The notes: generated by a model not told the origin, from the letters alone. A stretch of 64,000 bases of DNA from Megamerina dolium (GCA_963854835.1 OY978525.1:102317388-102381387); one strand, 5' to 3'; shown: positions 36,307 through 48,165, numbered from the stretch's first letter. A program made the numbers and translations.

Positions 36307-36690
36307 CATAAAAAAAAATAAATATGTGGCACTTAAAGCCCCAAAGGACTCATTGGCCGAGCTTCTCTTCCATTACTGTTGTGCGTCTTAAATTTGGACA
36401 GTATTAGAAGGGACCTACTTATTTTAGCCGGTTCCGAACGGCAGAACACTTGTGACATCACTTTTTCTGAGCTTTGTCACAGAGTTCTTTAAGAAGCTTT
36501 TTCATGGCAAGTTGTTACTGTCGGAAGAATGGCCAATTGCTTGCCGACAGGTACCATTCGAAAGAAAAATCTTTTCGATATTAAATTTGTTATGCATCAG
36601 CCGGGGATTGAACCCACGACCTACAGATCAGAAGGCGAACACACTAACCACTGAGCTACGGCACCCACCACACTAACCACTGAGCTACGG
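36307..36690 (-). mobile_element. tRNA-derived SINE, copy C, with duplicated 5' head
   Basis: Minus-strand copy nearly identical to copies B and D. Direct repeats CCTTCGATA lie at 36298-36306 and 36691-36699. Unlike the others, its 5' end carries an extra partial copy of the head: the 22-bp phrase CACACTAACCACTGAGCTACGG occurs at 36640-36661 and again at 36669-36690, and the outer copy directly abuts the target duplication. The extra head therefore seems to have arrived with the insertion, for example by template jumping during reverse transcription. Confidence 0.9.
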
Positions 36691-36699
36691 CCTTCGATA

Positions 36700-37280
36700 A
36701 ATTGCTAATGTAATATTAGAGGAAGGCTCTCATATTATCTAATCTAAATTAATCAGTTTGAAGGTGGATTGTATATTGTATGATATTGTGTCCAAAAAGT
36801 AAAGTTCATTTCAATTTTAAGGGACTACACGATCAAGTCTTCTAACACTGTCTTTGACATTTACGTAATTTATTATGTCAAAATAATTGTTTTCTTTTGA
36901 GAATTGCTTTTGTTTTGGGTTCTTTCGATTTTGTTGAACAAAGTCTACCCCCGAAACGGTATTTTAAGTTTTGCGAATCAGACGAATAATGCAAAGACAA
37001 AGAGCTTTTGAAAAAAATTGTTATTATCCTCATATTTGTACATATCGAACATATCCAACCTTAGAATATGATGTTTCCACCTGACAACTTTAACTGTAAC
37101 TTACTGATTCCATCATGTTTTGCCAAACGACGGAGGACTCTTTGTACCCCTAATAGTTATCTAAATGTTGGGCTTTCAAGGTATTTTTAGGAATGCGACA
37201 TCAATGATATCATACCCATGGGCCGCCTCCAAGCAGTGACTTCTTAGTATAATATTACAAGCTGGGACGGCATATCTAAA
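36700..37280. other. No gene seen
   Basis: AT-rich sequence with no recognisable frame or repeat before the I-like LINE fragment. Confidence 0.5.
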
Positions 37281-37284
37281 ACTT

Positions 37285-38167
37285 ATGAGATAAACCGGAA
37301 CATGATAACATGGTACACAGATGGATAACTCACAGATGAAGGAGCCGAAGTGGAAGTATTTGCGCCAGAGGCAAGATACTCGGAAGCTCTAGGCAAAAAC
37401 ATGACCATCTTTCAAGCGGAAATCTACGCTATTGACAGGTGCGTCTATTTTAATCTCTCACGTAATTATCGGAACAGAAGAATAGCTATCCTAACTGATA
37501 GTCAGGTGGCAATAAAATAAAAATCAATCAAGGCACTTAAATCTCATCATATTACATCGTACTGGTGATGGAGTGTCTTAAGAAGCTGAACATCCTGAGT
37601 GAGTTCCAGGTCACGTGGGAATTACAGGAAAAGAAATGGCAGATGAACTCGCTACAAAGGGAGCAACAACACCGTTTGTAGGCCCGAAACCATTCGGCGG
37701 ATTGGGAAAGGGCAAATTCTCCAAAATCTTAAGAGAAGCAGAAGATATACAAAGTAAGCAATATTGGGACAATCTACCGGGGTTACTAAAATCAAAGTCG
37801 CTCTTAAGAAAAATAACCTAAATAGATTTGAGGATTGTATGAAGCTAAACAAGAATAACTTAAGAATCATTACAAAAATTCTGACATTGTAGATTGACAT
37901 TGAACACCTGACAAAACTGGGAATTTACTCTAATGAAATTTGTAAGTTTTGCGGAAAGGAGGATGAAACTTCGACACACGTGCTGGAGGTGTGCCCCGCA
38001 CTAATGCAAAAACGAAAGAAACACCTAGGGGAACATCTACTAACTGATGGGGCAATCAAACTCGGGAATATAGGCGCAATACTACATTTCATAGAGAATG
38101 TTGAACTCAAAGAAATACTTTCAACCAAAATGCTACAGCCCCATTAACAATAATAATAATAATAATA
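37285..38167 (+). mobile_element. I-like LINE, 3'-terminal fragment with TAA-repeat tail
   Basis: A 5'-truncated LINE beginning within RNase H. Visible residues are WYTDG (37313), FQAEIYAID, LTDSQVAI, VPGHVGITGKEMADELATKG (from about 37608) and, further on, CKFCGKEDETSTHVLEVCPAL (about 37942-38004), a Cys/His cluster at the ORF2 C-terminus. The stop at 38145-38147 is followed at once by TAA repeats to 38167, the tail type of I-clade elements. In-frame stops after YTDG, after VAIK, in place of the Trp before VPGHVG and after RKIT, together with at least one frameshift, make it a pseudogene. Confidence 0.8.
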
Positions 38168-38270
38168 GTCTTACAATCCCTGCGAGATAGCAGTATAGTA
38201 GATGTCACATACTTCGAATCATAGATTTTGAACATAACTTTACAGGTCGTTTTATGTACGATATGTTTTA

Positions 38271-38634
38271 TGTGGGTGCCGTAGCTCAGTGGTTAGTATG
38301 TTCACCTTCTGATATGTAGGTCGTGGTTCAATCCCCGGCTGATGCATAACAAATTTAATATCGATAAGATTTTTCTTTCGAATGGTACCCACCTGTCGGC
38401 AAACAATTGGCCATTCTTCCGACAATAACAACTTGCCATGAAAAAGCTTCTTAAAGAACTCTGTGACAAAGCTCAGAAAAAGTGATGTCACAAGTGTTCT
38501 GCCGTTCGGAACCGGCTAAAATAAGTAGGTCCCTTCTAATACTGCCCAAATTTAAGACGCACAACAGTAATGGAAGAAAAGCTCGGCCAATGAGCCCTTT
38601 GGGGCTTTAAGTGCCACATATTTATTTTATTTAT
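38271..38634 (+). mobile_element. tRNA-derived SINE, copy D
   Basis: Same head, body and tail as copy B with few differences; a base is missing in the B-box region (CGTGGTTCAATCC). It ends in TTTATTTTATTTATT. I could not identify a convincing target-site duplication. The close similarity to copies B and C implies recent activity of the family. Confidence 0.9.
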
Positions 38635-38639
38635 TATGC

Positions 38640-40500
38640 AACAAAATTCTATATCTTTGGTTTCTTCTTCTCCTTCTTCTTGTAAATAAGCATTAAGGTG
38701 CTCATAATTAAGGATGTTTTCGCAAGGTTCACCCTTAGCATAGCCCATCACCCTGAGAGATACAGAGATTAATCATGTAAAACTATTTTATAAGTCTTAA
38801 AATAAAAAATTTTCTACAAACCCCATTCGGCGTTTGATCTTCCAACAAAATTTCGCCTTAATTTTAAGATTAAGGACTGGTACAGTATCTTAATTTTTGG
38901 AACTAAAGATTTTGTTTGATATTATAGGATATGACCTTGCACTATTAGTTCCACAAATCTTGAACTTCTAAATCTTGCACTCGTTCATACGGTGGACGAT
39001 TTCCTCAAGCATAGAGTGTCTTCTGCGGGCGATGAGAAGTCGGCCGGATATCGGTCGTGCTGAAAGGTAAGTGCTGATAATTATAGAATAATATTTTATT
39101 TTATTTTCCATAATAAACGAGTTATTGTCGTCATTTTTACTTCCTCAAAAACTGCCAATTTCTTAACGACATGGCATCATTTGGAAAAAAAAGTTCAACT
39201 TAATATATAAATATAAAATCTCTTATCTGCGCATAAGACTCATAGCTATTATTCCTCTCACCGACAAATGTCACAAAAACAAATAATTCTTCAACATTTT
39301 AACCAATTAAACATTTCATAAATCATTCATTCAACCATTCAATCAACACCACCATCACCACCACGACCAATCATCGAACTAAGAATCTATTGATTTTTCT
39401 GTATACATGCTGTGATCATGGACATTAGCCAAATCGTAAGAACAAACATAAATGTTTATACATAATTACAAAAGTAATATTGTAAATATGAAATCAACAT
39501 ATTCTTTTGACGATTAGTTCAATACCAATATCAATAATTAATCACTAAAGTAAATTTTGTACAAATATTGATCAATTTGTACCTATCTATCGATATTTAC
39601 ACACACACACACACACACATATATAAAATAACACAATATTTCATTAGAAGATTCTATGTATGCATACTATAGTATTCATACTTCAATACATGCCATATGT
39701 ACGCGCACGTTTGAATACAATTATATTATGCATGACGTAGAAGGACGTAGAACTTAAATAAATAATAGAAAATAATAAAAAAAATCAAAGGTAAAAGACG
39801 AAATAAGCAATCATGATGACGAAGAAAATGACAATGATAATGACGATGGTACGACTGATGACGGCCTTGTGTTTCATATTTGTATTTAGTCGAAGTCAAG
39901 CGCAACATCGTCAATATTTTTTTATTGTTCTTCACTTACATACATGTATTGTATATGGTCGGTACATATGTATGTACAATATAATATTTACATAATGTAC
40001 ATACGTATTGCGCATGCGCATTGTCCATGCAAATTACGCATATAGCTACATACGTACGCGTGCATTTGTATTACATCTTTTTATGTTCTTATCATGAGTT
40101 CATGAGTGTACTGAATATTTTAATTTTATTCATTAATTCATTTTTTCGTAATTTTATTATTATTATTATTCTTATTGTTATTATATAACTGAAGCAAGTT
40201 ATCCATATGTAGTATCTCTTTGACCTTACTCCACTCAAGAACGACAATACCATGATAAACAGATGAGTACACAGTTGAAGTTTATGATATAATTTATGCA
40301 ATTATTATGATATTATTGCAAAATTACAATTTTTTTTTGTCGTTCTTGTTACTTCTGTTGTTACATAATCATTTTGTAGGATGTAGGAAACCAAGTAATG
40401 TCGTTTACAAATTCGTAAATATAGATTTTTGGTCTTTGAGGTATTCGAAGTACTTAAGATGATCTTCTCTCACACTATTAAACAACAGTCGAATGGAGCT
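38640..40500. other. AT-rich non-coding DNA with a short GC-richer patch
   Basis: No supported gene. A patch at 38985-39066 is GC-richer than its surroundings and ends in AAAG followed by a consensus splice donor GTAAGT at 39067. All three frames of the segment back to the nearest acceptor-like site (38937) contain stops. An AC microsatellite lies at 39598-39619. Confidence 0.5.
39598..39619. repeat. (AC)n microsatellite
   Basis: Perfect AC run. Confidence 0.92.
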
Positions 40501-40530
40501 ACATACTTTAAAGGCTCCTAATGGTGGTGC

Positions 40531-41463
40531 TTGATCCATATCAAGGCCATGACGGACGCCATTTTAATTATTAAGCTTTTCAAAAAGAGAAGAGAAGGCC
40601 ATTTTGACTTGAGTGACAAGAAACGTGAAAATATACCCAGAAAAGTTGAGGACCATGATTTGCAGGCTCTTTTGGATGAGGACGACACCCAATCGCAAAA
40701 AATGCTTGCCGAACAGTTAAGTTAGGTTACTCAACAAGCCATTTCCATACGTTTACGAGCCATGGGGAGGTTAAAAAATTTGGAAAATGGGTATCCCATG
40801 AATTGAACGATAGGCAGATGGAGCGACGCCAAAACACATGCGAAATCTTGCAAAAAAGAAAGTCGTTCCTGCATCTTGTGGTGACTTGCGATGAAAAGTG
40901 GATATACTTTGAGAATCCTAAACGAAAAAAATCGTGGGTCGATCCCGGCCAACCAGCAACTTCTTCTTCAAGACCAAATCGCTTTGGACGCAAGACATTG
41001 ATGTGCGTTTGGTGGGATCAACAGGGTGTCATCTACTACGAACTGTTGAAACCTGGTGAAACTGGCAATGCTCACCGCTACCACCAACAACTAGTGAAAT
41101 TGCGCCATGCTTTGAGTGAAAAAAGCCCTGGTTATGACCAAAGACATGAGAAACTGATTTTTCTCCACGACAACGCCCCATCGCACACGTCAAAACTGAT
41201 ACAAAACTACTTGGACACATTCAATTGGGAGGTGCTACCCCATCCCGCTTATTCATCAGACCTGGCCCCTTCTGACTATCACCTGTTTTCGTCGATGGGT
41301 CACGAGCTCGCCGAACAGCACTTCGCTTCGTATGAAGACATCGGAAAATGGCTTGACAAGTGGTTTGCCTCGAAAAATGAGGAATTCTTTTGGCATGGTA
41401 TACACAAATTGTCCGAGAGATGGGAAAAATGTATAGTTAGTGCGGGCAAATACTTTGAATAAA
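40531..41463 (+). pseudogene. mariner DD34D transposase, two disruptions
   Basis: A mariner transposase that would cut and paste its own element. The N-terminal helix-turn-helix part reads GHFDLSDKKRE and DLQALLDEDDTQSQKMLAEQL, then a stop at 40723-40725 and VTQQAIS. A frameshift in the A-rich stretch near 40773 leads to GKWVSHELNDRQMERRQNT. From 40803 the remaining 219 residues are intact: VTCDEKWIYF (first Asp), FLHDNAPSH (second Asp) and SSDLAPSDYHLF, with exactly 34 residues between the second and third Asp. The ending RWEKCIVSAGKYFE is typical. The extreme N-terminus is missing. Downstream, TACCGAAAAACAGCGGATTTAAGC..TTTTACACCTGGTA (about 41503-41544) looks like the right terminal inverted repeat; I found no matching left end. 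Confidence 0.88.
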
Positions 41464-42269
41464 TTAATTTTTAACTTTCTATGAAAAAAATGTGTTTTTT
41501 TTTTACCGAAAAACAGCGGATTTAAGCTTTTACACCTGGTAAAAATGAAGCCAGAATTAGAACTCAATACCCTCAAATGATATTAATTCGACTTATCCAG
41601 TTGAACTTACACCGTCATTAAGAACTATTTCATTGTTCTAACTAAAACTTTCTTAAGATTTGTTGTGAAAAATATGAGACCTGTGAATGTGTGTGTGTAT
41701 TATCGTAAACACTCAATCAAATCACATACACATAAATGATTTAAAAGTTTTTGACGAATGAACTCAAATCGTTCATAGTTTTAAAGCACGCCTTCTCATT
41801 AATTAGCAGCCATTAGATAAATATTAGAATTTTTTTTTTCTCTGCTATAATATATTCTTATATTTCTTTAAGAAACACATACACACATACACACATGAAT
41901 GTATAAATATTTATGAATAAATCTGATATTTTTCAAAATGAAAATTTTCTTCTTTTACTTCTCTCACACTCTGTCTCTTCTCGCCTTCAAATGATTAATA
42001 AAAAGTGCATATTAACGCTTGCTTCGTTTTTTTATTATTATCATTACTATTATAAAAATTTTTTTCTTTTTTCATTCTGGTATTTTTGCCTTAATTACAT
42101 GAAGCAATCAGCCCACAACTCTTTAAGAAGATGGAAAAAAAAAATTAAAAATTAAAGACAATAATGATGACGATGAAGAAAAGACAAAACCCAAAGACGC
42201 ACCACAAAATTGTGGGAAGTACAACAACAATGTGTATATTGAATGCCACATTGATGCACATTCATGGTT

Positions 42270-42296
42270 ATGATGATGATGATGAGGATGATGATG
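42270..42296. repeat. (GAT)n microsatellite
   Basis: Interrupted GAT/GAG run. Confidence 0.9.
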
Positions 42297-42395
42297 GCGT
42301 TCGTTGTTGTGGTAGTGAATGACTGTACATAGATGTGCAACATTGCGTTAAATAATTGTAGGTCGCTTCAACTTTAGTTTGCTTAAATGTCTTAA

Positions 42396-42418
42396 ACACA
42401 CACACACACACACACACA
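42396..42418. repeat. (AC)n microsatellite
   Basis: Perfect AC run. Confidence 0.92.
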
Positions 42419-42811
42419 ATAGGCAAGAAGAAACAAAACGTGTATGTTTTTATTATCTTACACAACAGCAACAATTTGTCATGAGAATTGCGCATCCATG
42501 CATGAAGGTTAGGGTCACTTTTGACCCCAGATATTTGTAAGTACATAGATACACATGCATAAATATTAAAAACATTGAAATATGTATCTAAATACATTAA
42601 TGATTATTGCATCATATATTTATTTGAAATATATGTACGTATACAATTTGAGAAATGGCCTGAGTAGTGGGGTAATAACAATTTGTTATTGTTATTTATA
42701 GCTAGGCATTCAAATATGTATATAATGGTGATGGAAAGTAAAACCTTCAAGAATCACTCATACTTATAATAATTAATTTTAATATGTGTAAGAAATTTGA
42801 ATGCATCTACA

Positions 42812-42928
42812 TTAGGGTGGTTTGGCAAAAATTAAAGTTCTTGCTATTTTCAAATTCTAAATAGCAAGACTTTTGTGATGATACTTTTTTGAATGAAAAC
42901 ATATTTATTTTTCTTTTGACCACTCTAA
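42812..42928. mobile_element. Possible ~117-bp MITE with central hairpin
   Basis: Left end TTAGGGTGGT and right end ACCACTCTAA form a 10-bp inverted repeat with one mismatch. Inside is a perfect 10-bp stem (42840-42849 with 42859-42868). No clear target-site duplication is visible, so the call rests on inverted ends alone. Confidence 0.35.
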
Positions 42929-45568
42929 CGTACGTACATTGTTGTCGGAGTACTGTGTTTTCGCTTTCTGAGTAGTTTAACTTGAGGCTATTTAAGTGAA
43001 ATTTTCATTAGGTATTTGTAATAATTATGCATGTGATATGTGTGATTGTTCGTGTTGTAACTTCTTAAGCTCAGTCATGACACAGGGTCAATAGACTTGA
43101 ATTGTTTTTCTTTTGTTTTTTTTTTTTAGTTTCTTCACATTAATAAATAACAAGTTTCCACTTCGTTAGATAAGCAAAAAAAATAGGAACAATTTCTTTA
43201 TGAATATTTCATTTCATTTAATTCTTTTCATGAAATATTCGTCCTCTTATTCTTTTCACTTCTCATTCAATATTGAAGATATTTGTCTTCTCAAACTTCA
43301 GTCTTTTGCTTCTTATTTAAAATTTTTCTTTTTCTTCACACACATAAAGAAATTTTAATTTTTATGTGATTTTAATGTGCGTGTTAGTGTAATTAATACA
43401 CGCACACACACACTACACATCCACTCAATCATATACTATATACACACGTACACTGTGTACCCACATATGGTCGAAGCTGCACACATTTCGGTTTACGAAC
43501 AGGTTCTTATTTATACAACAACAGCAAAAAGAAGACGAAGATGAAGAAATGATTTTTATAAAAAAAAGGGTTCTAAAAATTCCATACAATCAATAGTTGG
43601 TACATACGAGTATATACGTTGCATACATAGTGTATGTGTGTATGGTATGTGTATGTGTATAAAAGAAAGCCCTTTGATTGCTGCATCAAATTTATTCTTA
43701 AGTTGCATATCAAGCAGGAAATTAATTTTATAAATACAATACATATTCCTTTATTATTGTGATTAACATTTTCTTAGCAAAGGTCGTTGTTGCACTGAGC
43801 GCACAGCTTACCCTGTACTCTTCTAACATTTACCCATATATTTACAATGTCAGCAGTATTCATTAGTAAGTGAAGCACCAGCCAGAGTATAAATATGAAA
43901 TTTATTACCAATCTTGTACTTTATCCACACACACACACTTACACACATCCCCACACATATAGGTATATTCAAATTTGTTGAAATTTATTACCCAAAACTA
44001 AAAACAAAAACAACAACAACAGAGTTTAACTGATTAGAATGAAATGTACTGCCGTATATGAATGCATGGAATGAGCGAACAAATGCAAGAACAAGAAGCA
44101 ATCAAGCAAAGTCTAATGAATAAAAGAATCCCCCCCAAAAAAAAAATGATATGTGTATGTATTTATGCATCTGAATTTATACCGATTTTTTATGGCTTTC
44201 AAGATTATCACAGACAGATGACTGTTGACTGTTCATATGATCTTGTACAACATGCGTTCGAATGCATTTATGTACTGGGTTCCACAACTTGCAACGCATC
44301 TTTTATAAAATGGAAAATTTTCTTAGCGTTCTTGGCTTTATACATGCTCGCACACATGCACACACACACACACATACATAAAATCACATAGACATAAATT
44401 TTTCTTCCATCATTGATTTTATTCGATTTGATTTCCGATCATTTTAGCTTAAAATTTAAAGCTACATTGTTTTCAAATTTGATAACAAAACTGATTACAG
44501 TACAAATCACACTATACATATACACTAAGGCTCAATGTAAATTGATCTTGGCTACTATAAATGGTCATATCTATGCATGTATGTTTGTATTTTTATAACA
44601 ATTTGCTTTGGGGCTTGTTTACTGTGTTGTTTCATGTCTAGTTTTTAATGTGTCTTCATATTAGTCTAATGACAAGTTAATAGAAAAAAAGAAAATGAAA
44701 AAAGAAAATGAAAGACAGACAAGTTCATCTACTATATTTGAGTATAGTATGTCTTTTAAATAAAGAGATTTTGTTTAAAAAAAATTATATATATATGACA
44801 CAAAGTCATCTAGGAACAGATTGACAGATTGATCTTTCCTCTTTCAAAAGCATCCAAATATTTATGATCAAGCAATTATTGAACAAAGAGCTAAAGAGCT
44901 AATATAAACATATACCAAAACTTATAATTTATTATAACAAGTTTATGGTAATGAGTGTGTAATTACGAGAGTATGTAATTACGAGGGTGGTCCCAGAACT
45001 ACACGACCTGACATATAGATGGCGGCAGTAGTTTGAAAAAAATTAGTTTGGTGAAAAGTGGCAACCTTGTTTAGTATTTTTTTTTTCTGAGTCATCGAAA
45101 ATTGACGACCTCAGTGAATTTGTAAACAAGGAAAAAATTGGTCACCGTTATGTAATTCAATACTTTCATTTGAAAGGTCTCAGTCCAACGAATATTAAAG
45201 TCAAACTAGATTCTACTCTGGGGGAGTCTGCTCTTTCATTTACGACATCATCTGCTCCTTCATAAAATATTGGGTGGCAGATTTTAAACGAGGTCCTACG
45301 AGCTGCCAAGACGAACACCGTAATGGTCGATCAATTGAGGTGGCCACGCCAAAAACGGTTAAGAAAATCTACAAAATGATATTGGATAATTCCCGGCTGA
45401 AGGTGCGTGAACCAGGTGAAATTACAGAAATTTCAAAAAGTGCTACATATTGAATATTAACCAAAAATTTTGAGATGAAAAAGCTGTGTGCAGGATGGGT
45501 GCCTCGTTTGTTCACAATAGAACAAAAACACCAGTTCACACATCAGCTATTATAAAGTACGCACTTTA

Positions 45569-46091
45569 GCCTAGACAGACGGCAGCGTTAATCCGGATTA
45601 ACGGCGCAGTTAATCCGAATAAAATATTAATCTGACAGACGGCATTTTTGCTAATTAACTAAATGGCTGATTGGTGTTTTATTAGGTCTGCTCACTTACA
45701 TTACTATCACTATCAATTTATGTCATCTGTCACTCTCGATATGAGAAAATCTACAAGAAGTACGTGAACTGAAAACTATCAGAAACTTGTAAATTGACAT
45801 TCACAGTTCGTAATTGACAGCTGGATTTATTTGTTCGCCAACGCTTTTCATGTTGAAAACTGTTAACAATTGTTGAAAGTTTTTGCAAGGGAACAGACCT
45901 AATATTTTGTAAAAAGGATCGAGAAAAATTCACAATAGAAAATTTTCAGCAGTGTTGCCATCGCAAATTGCCCTAATCCTCTTTTATTTTGAGAATTAAC
46001 TCATAGAGTTAATGCGGATTAGCTGCAGTTAATGCCCGAGTTAATTCGAATTAACTCAGTAACCCGGAATTAAGCTGCCGTCTGTCTAGGC
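45569..46091. mobile_element. 523-bp MITE inside the mariner
   Basis: Perfect 18-bp terminal inverted repeats (45569-45586 and 46074-46091, GCCTAGACAGACGGCAGC and its complement), extended by TTAATCCGG against TTAATTCCGG after a one-base offset. TA flanks each side (45567-45568, 46092-46093). The ends carry further palindromes: GTTAATCCGGATTAAC (45587-45602) and the 20-bp GAGTTAATTCGAATTAACTC (46038-46057). The TTAATCCG word is repeated in several orientations. There is no coding capacity. It interrupts the mariner between the helix-turn-helix part and SPDLAPSDYFLF. Confidence 0.85.
45682..45902. mobile_element. Second inverted-repeat element (221 bp) nested in the MITE
   Basis: The left end TTAGGTCTGCTCACTTAC and right end, reverse-complemented, TTAGGTCTGTTCCCTTGC match at 15 of 18 positions. 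TA lies outside each end (45680-45681, 45903-45904). It could be an independent MITE or an internal palindrome belonging to the outer one. It contains no coding frame. Confidence 0.6.
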
Positions 46092-46399
46092 TATTATTCA
46101 CCAGATTTAGCTCCTTCGGATTATTTTCTATTTCCAAATTTCCAATTTTGAATAAATGGCTTGGTGGTAGAAGATTTGCAAACTGGTGGAGAGGTGGTGC
46201 AAGAGGTGGAGTCTGCGGTGCGGATGACTATTTTAATGAGCTAGACAGTTCACACTATAAACAGGGTATCGAAGCTATAGAATACCGCTGGAAAGAGTGT
46301 ATAGAGCCAAAAGGAGATTATGTTGAGGAATAAAGACAAATTTTCCAAAATTTGTTGTTTTCTTAGTTAGTTCGGATAATTCTGGGACCGCCCTCATAT

Positions 46400-46735
46400 G
46401 TTGTAAGTACAATCCTCCAATAAAGCCTCAAACTATGGAATTGAAATTAAAAGAAGAACCGAAGCCAAAAAATTACATTTTCAAACGTCAAGATTCAAAA
46501 TAATATTGATTTTTTTATGATTTGAAGGGTTTAATGTACAACAAATTAATCCTTGCAGATCAAACAGTCACACAAGAATATTATTTATAATTTTGAATGG
46601 TTATCAGCAAGGATTATAATTTTCAACTAAAAGATACCATTGTCTAATCACCAAGCTGATGACAATAAAAAATTGATAGAGAAATTAAAAAATGGTTACA
46701 ATTTTAAATAAAAATGATTTTCAAAAGAATATCGT
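46400..46735. other. AT-rich, nothing recognised
   Basis: No gene or repeat identified in this stretch. Confidence 0.5.
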
Positions 46736-46739
46736 ATGT

Positions 46740-47480
46740 GATTTAGGTGTCTTTTAGTATACAACTCCTTACTCTTGTGCCAATAAAACGACATCGATGC
46801 TAAATTTCCTAAACAGATATGACATAATTTTTTTATTTTATATATAAATTTCAAATAGAATAAATTCAAAATAGTGAAAGAATTATGTTGCAAAATTTTT
46901 TCTTTTTCTTTTTATTCCAAATTTTTATCATTTTTGACGTTTAAATAAAATGATATTGACAGATAACATCTCTGTTCAAATGAAAAAATGAAAGTATGTT
47001 ATATGTATTAAGCGTTTATACGCGCTAAGTTTAGCACCTTTCTTAGCTGTGTTTTAGTCGACAACTCGCTATCTTTGTGCCAATAAAATGACATCGAGGT
47101 TAAGTTTCCTAAAAATAGTGGATTTTATTTCTATTTTACATATAAATTTCAATTGGAACAATTTCTGATTATTTAATTTATTTATTAAATTTAATTTATT
47201 AAATCCAAAATAGTTAATAATTTTATTTAAACTTTTTTTCTTTCCTTTTCTTCTTGATTAAAACATTTTTAACGTTTAAATAAATAGAGATCGATAAGTA
47301 ATCGCTCTGTATAGCAGAAATAATGAAAGTAATTGGCAGCACTGAACTAACAAGTATGCTAAGATTTTTAGCGTCTATAGTTATATTCGCTATAGTGAGC
47401 ACCTCTGTATTTATCGCCGTTAGCTAAGTGTGTTGTTTTGCCACAAATTTATCGGCTAAAGCTAAGTATGAGTATCAAAT
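46740..47480 (+). repeat. Dispersed repeat family, two tandem ~300-bp copies
   Basis: TTTGTGCCAATAAAA(T/C)GACATCGA, preceded by TTTTAG..ACAACT, occurs near 46753-46800 and again 300 bp later near 47051-47100. The block that follows each (ATTTTA(C/T)ATATAAATTTCAA, then GACGTTTAAATAAA or AACGTTTAAATAAA) is also shared. The right end (GGCAGCACTGAACTAACAAGTATGCTAAG, GCGTCTATAG, ATCGCCGTTAGCTA) matches the reverse complement of 13.9-14.3 kb. It is non-coding, with palindromic GCTAA/TTAGC and CGCTATAG words near the ends, consistent with a non-autonomous DNA element that has formed a dimer. Confidence 0.65.
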
Positions 47481-48165
47481 AAAATAGAAAGGAAATCTCG
47501 TTACTTAAAAGACATACTGTGAATGTAGCAGTAGCTTGATGAAAATTTTATTGAAAATATTTATGACTTCTTTAGCCTGTCTTTTTATATGGAATGATAT
47601 ACTTTTCTATACAGTTATTAACCAGTAGGGCCATCTAGATGGAACAGAATAGAATTTGTTTTTCTTTTTGCTCTTTTCATTTGTTTTATAAATGCCTATA
47701 AATCTATGGGTTATAGGATTTAAATAATAATAAGAAAATGTTTACATCAATTGAAAAGTCGTTGGCATTATTTTCCTTTATTACATGAATCCCTATGTTC
47801 CTTGTACGATAATATGTAATAAATTTAAATGTGTTCATATAAATGACTTTTTTGGCTCTGGTGATCTCTGAAGCAATAGCATCTTTGATATACTTAAGCA
47901 GTTTCTGATTATTTCTGTTTATTCTTCTTAAGTTTAGAAAAGAGTGTGATCTAATGACAAATATATGTATGTATGTACTTAGTTCACAATCTATAGTATG
48001 CTTACTTGTATTGTATTCAATTTTATTCAAAATTGAATGCATAGGGGTAGAAATAAGGAATATATTTTTCATGTGCATACGTAGTTGGAAAATTGATTGT
48101 ATAAAGTACTTTATGAAAAAAATTAATTGTTTAATCCAATGAAAATTCCTTATTAATTTTGTTAA
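47481..48165. other. AT-rich, no supported gene
   Basis: A 124-codon minus-strand frame (47704-48078) shows no recognisable motif and is of the length expected occasionally by chance. Confidence 0.5.

Larger units (their letters stand above)
41560..44970. other. AT-rich non-coding DNA with microsatellites
   Basis: No gene seen. Contains GAT and AC microsatellites (42270-42296, 42396-42418, 44359-44374) and a small inverted-repeat element near 42.8 kb listed separately. The 109-codon frames near 42268-42597 and 44062-44391 are low-complexity and unsupported. Confidence 0.6.
44982..46396 (+). mobile_element. mariner element with both ends, internally deleted and invaded
   Basis: Terminal inverted repeats are GAGGGTGGTCCCAGAACTA (left, from 44983) and, reverse-complemented, GAGGGCGGTCCCAGAATTA (right, to about 46395). 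TA dinucleotides flank both ends (44980-44981, 46397-46398), the target duplication typical of mariners. Coding traces run WVADFKRGPTSCQDEHRNGR and RLKVREPGEITEISKSATY (helix-turn-helix region, about 45270-45450), WVPRLFTIEQKHQF, then directly YYSPDLAPSDYFLF after the MITE, and HYKQGIEAIEYRWKECIEPK and GDYVEE at the end (stop 46331-46333). The middle, including the first two catalytic Asp residues, is gone, so it cannot transpose on its own. Confidence 0.85.

Noticed and set aside
38938..39066. Coding exon between acceptor-like 38937 and donor 39067
   Set aside because: All three frames contain stops.
47704..48078. 124-codon minus-strand frame
   Set aside because: No motif, and a length that could arise by chance in 64 kb.
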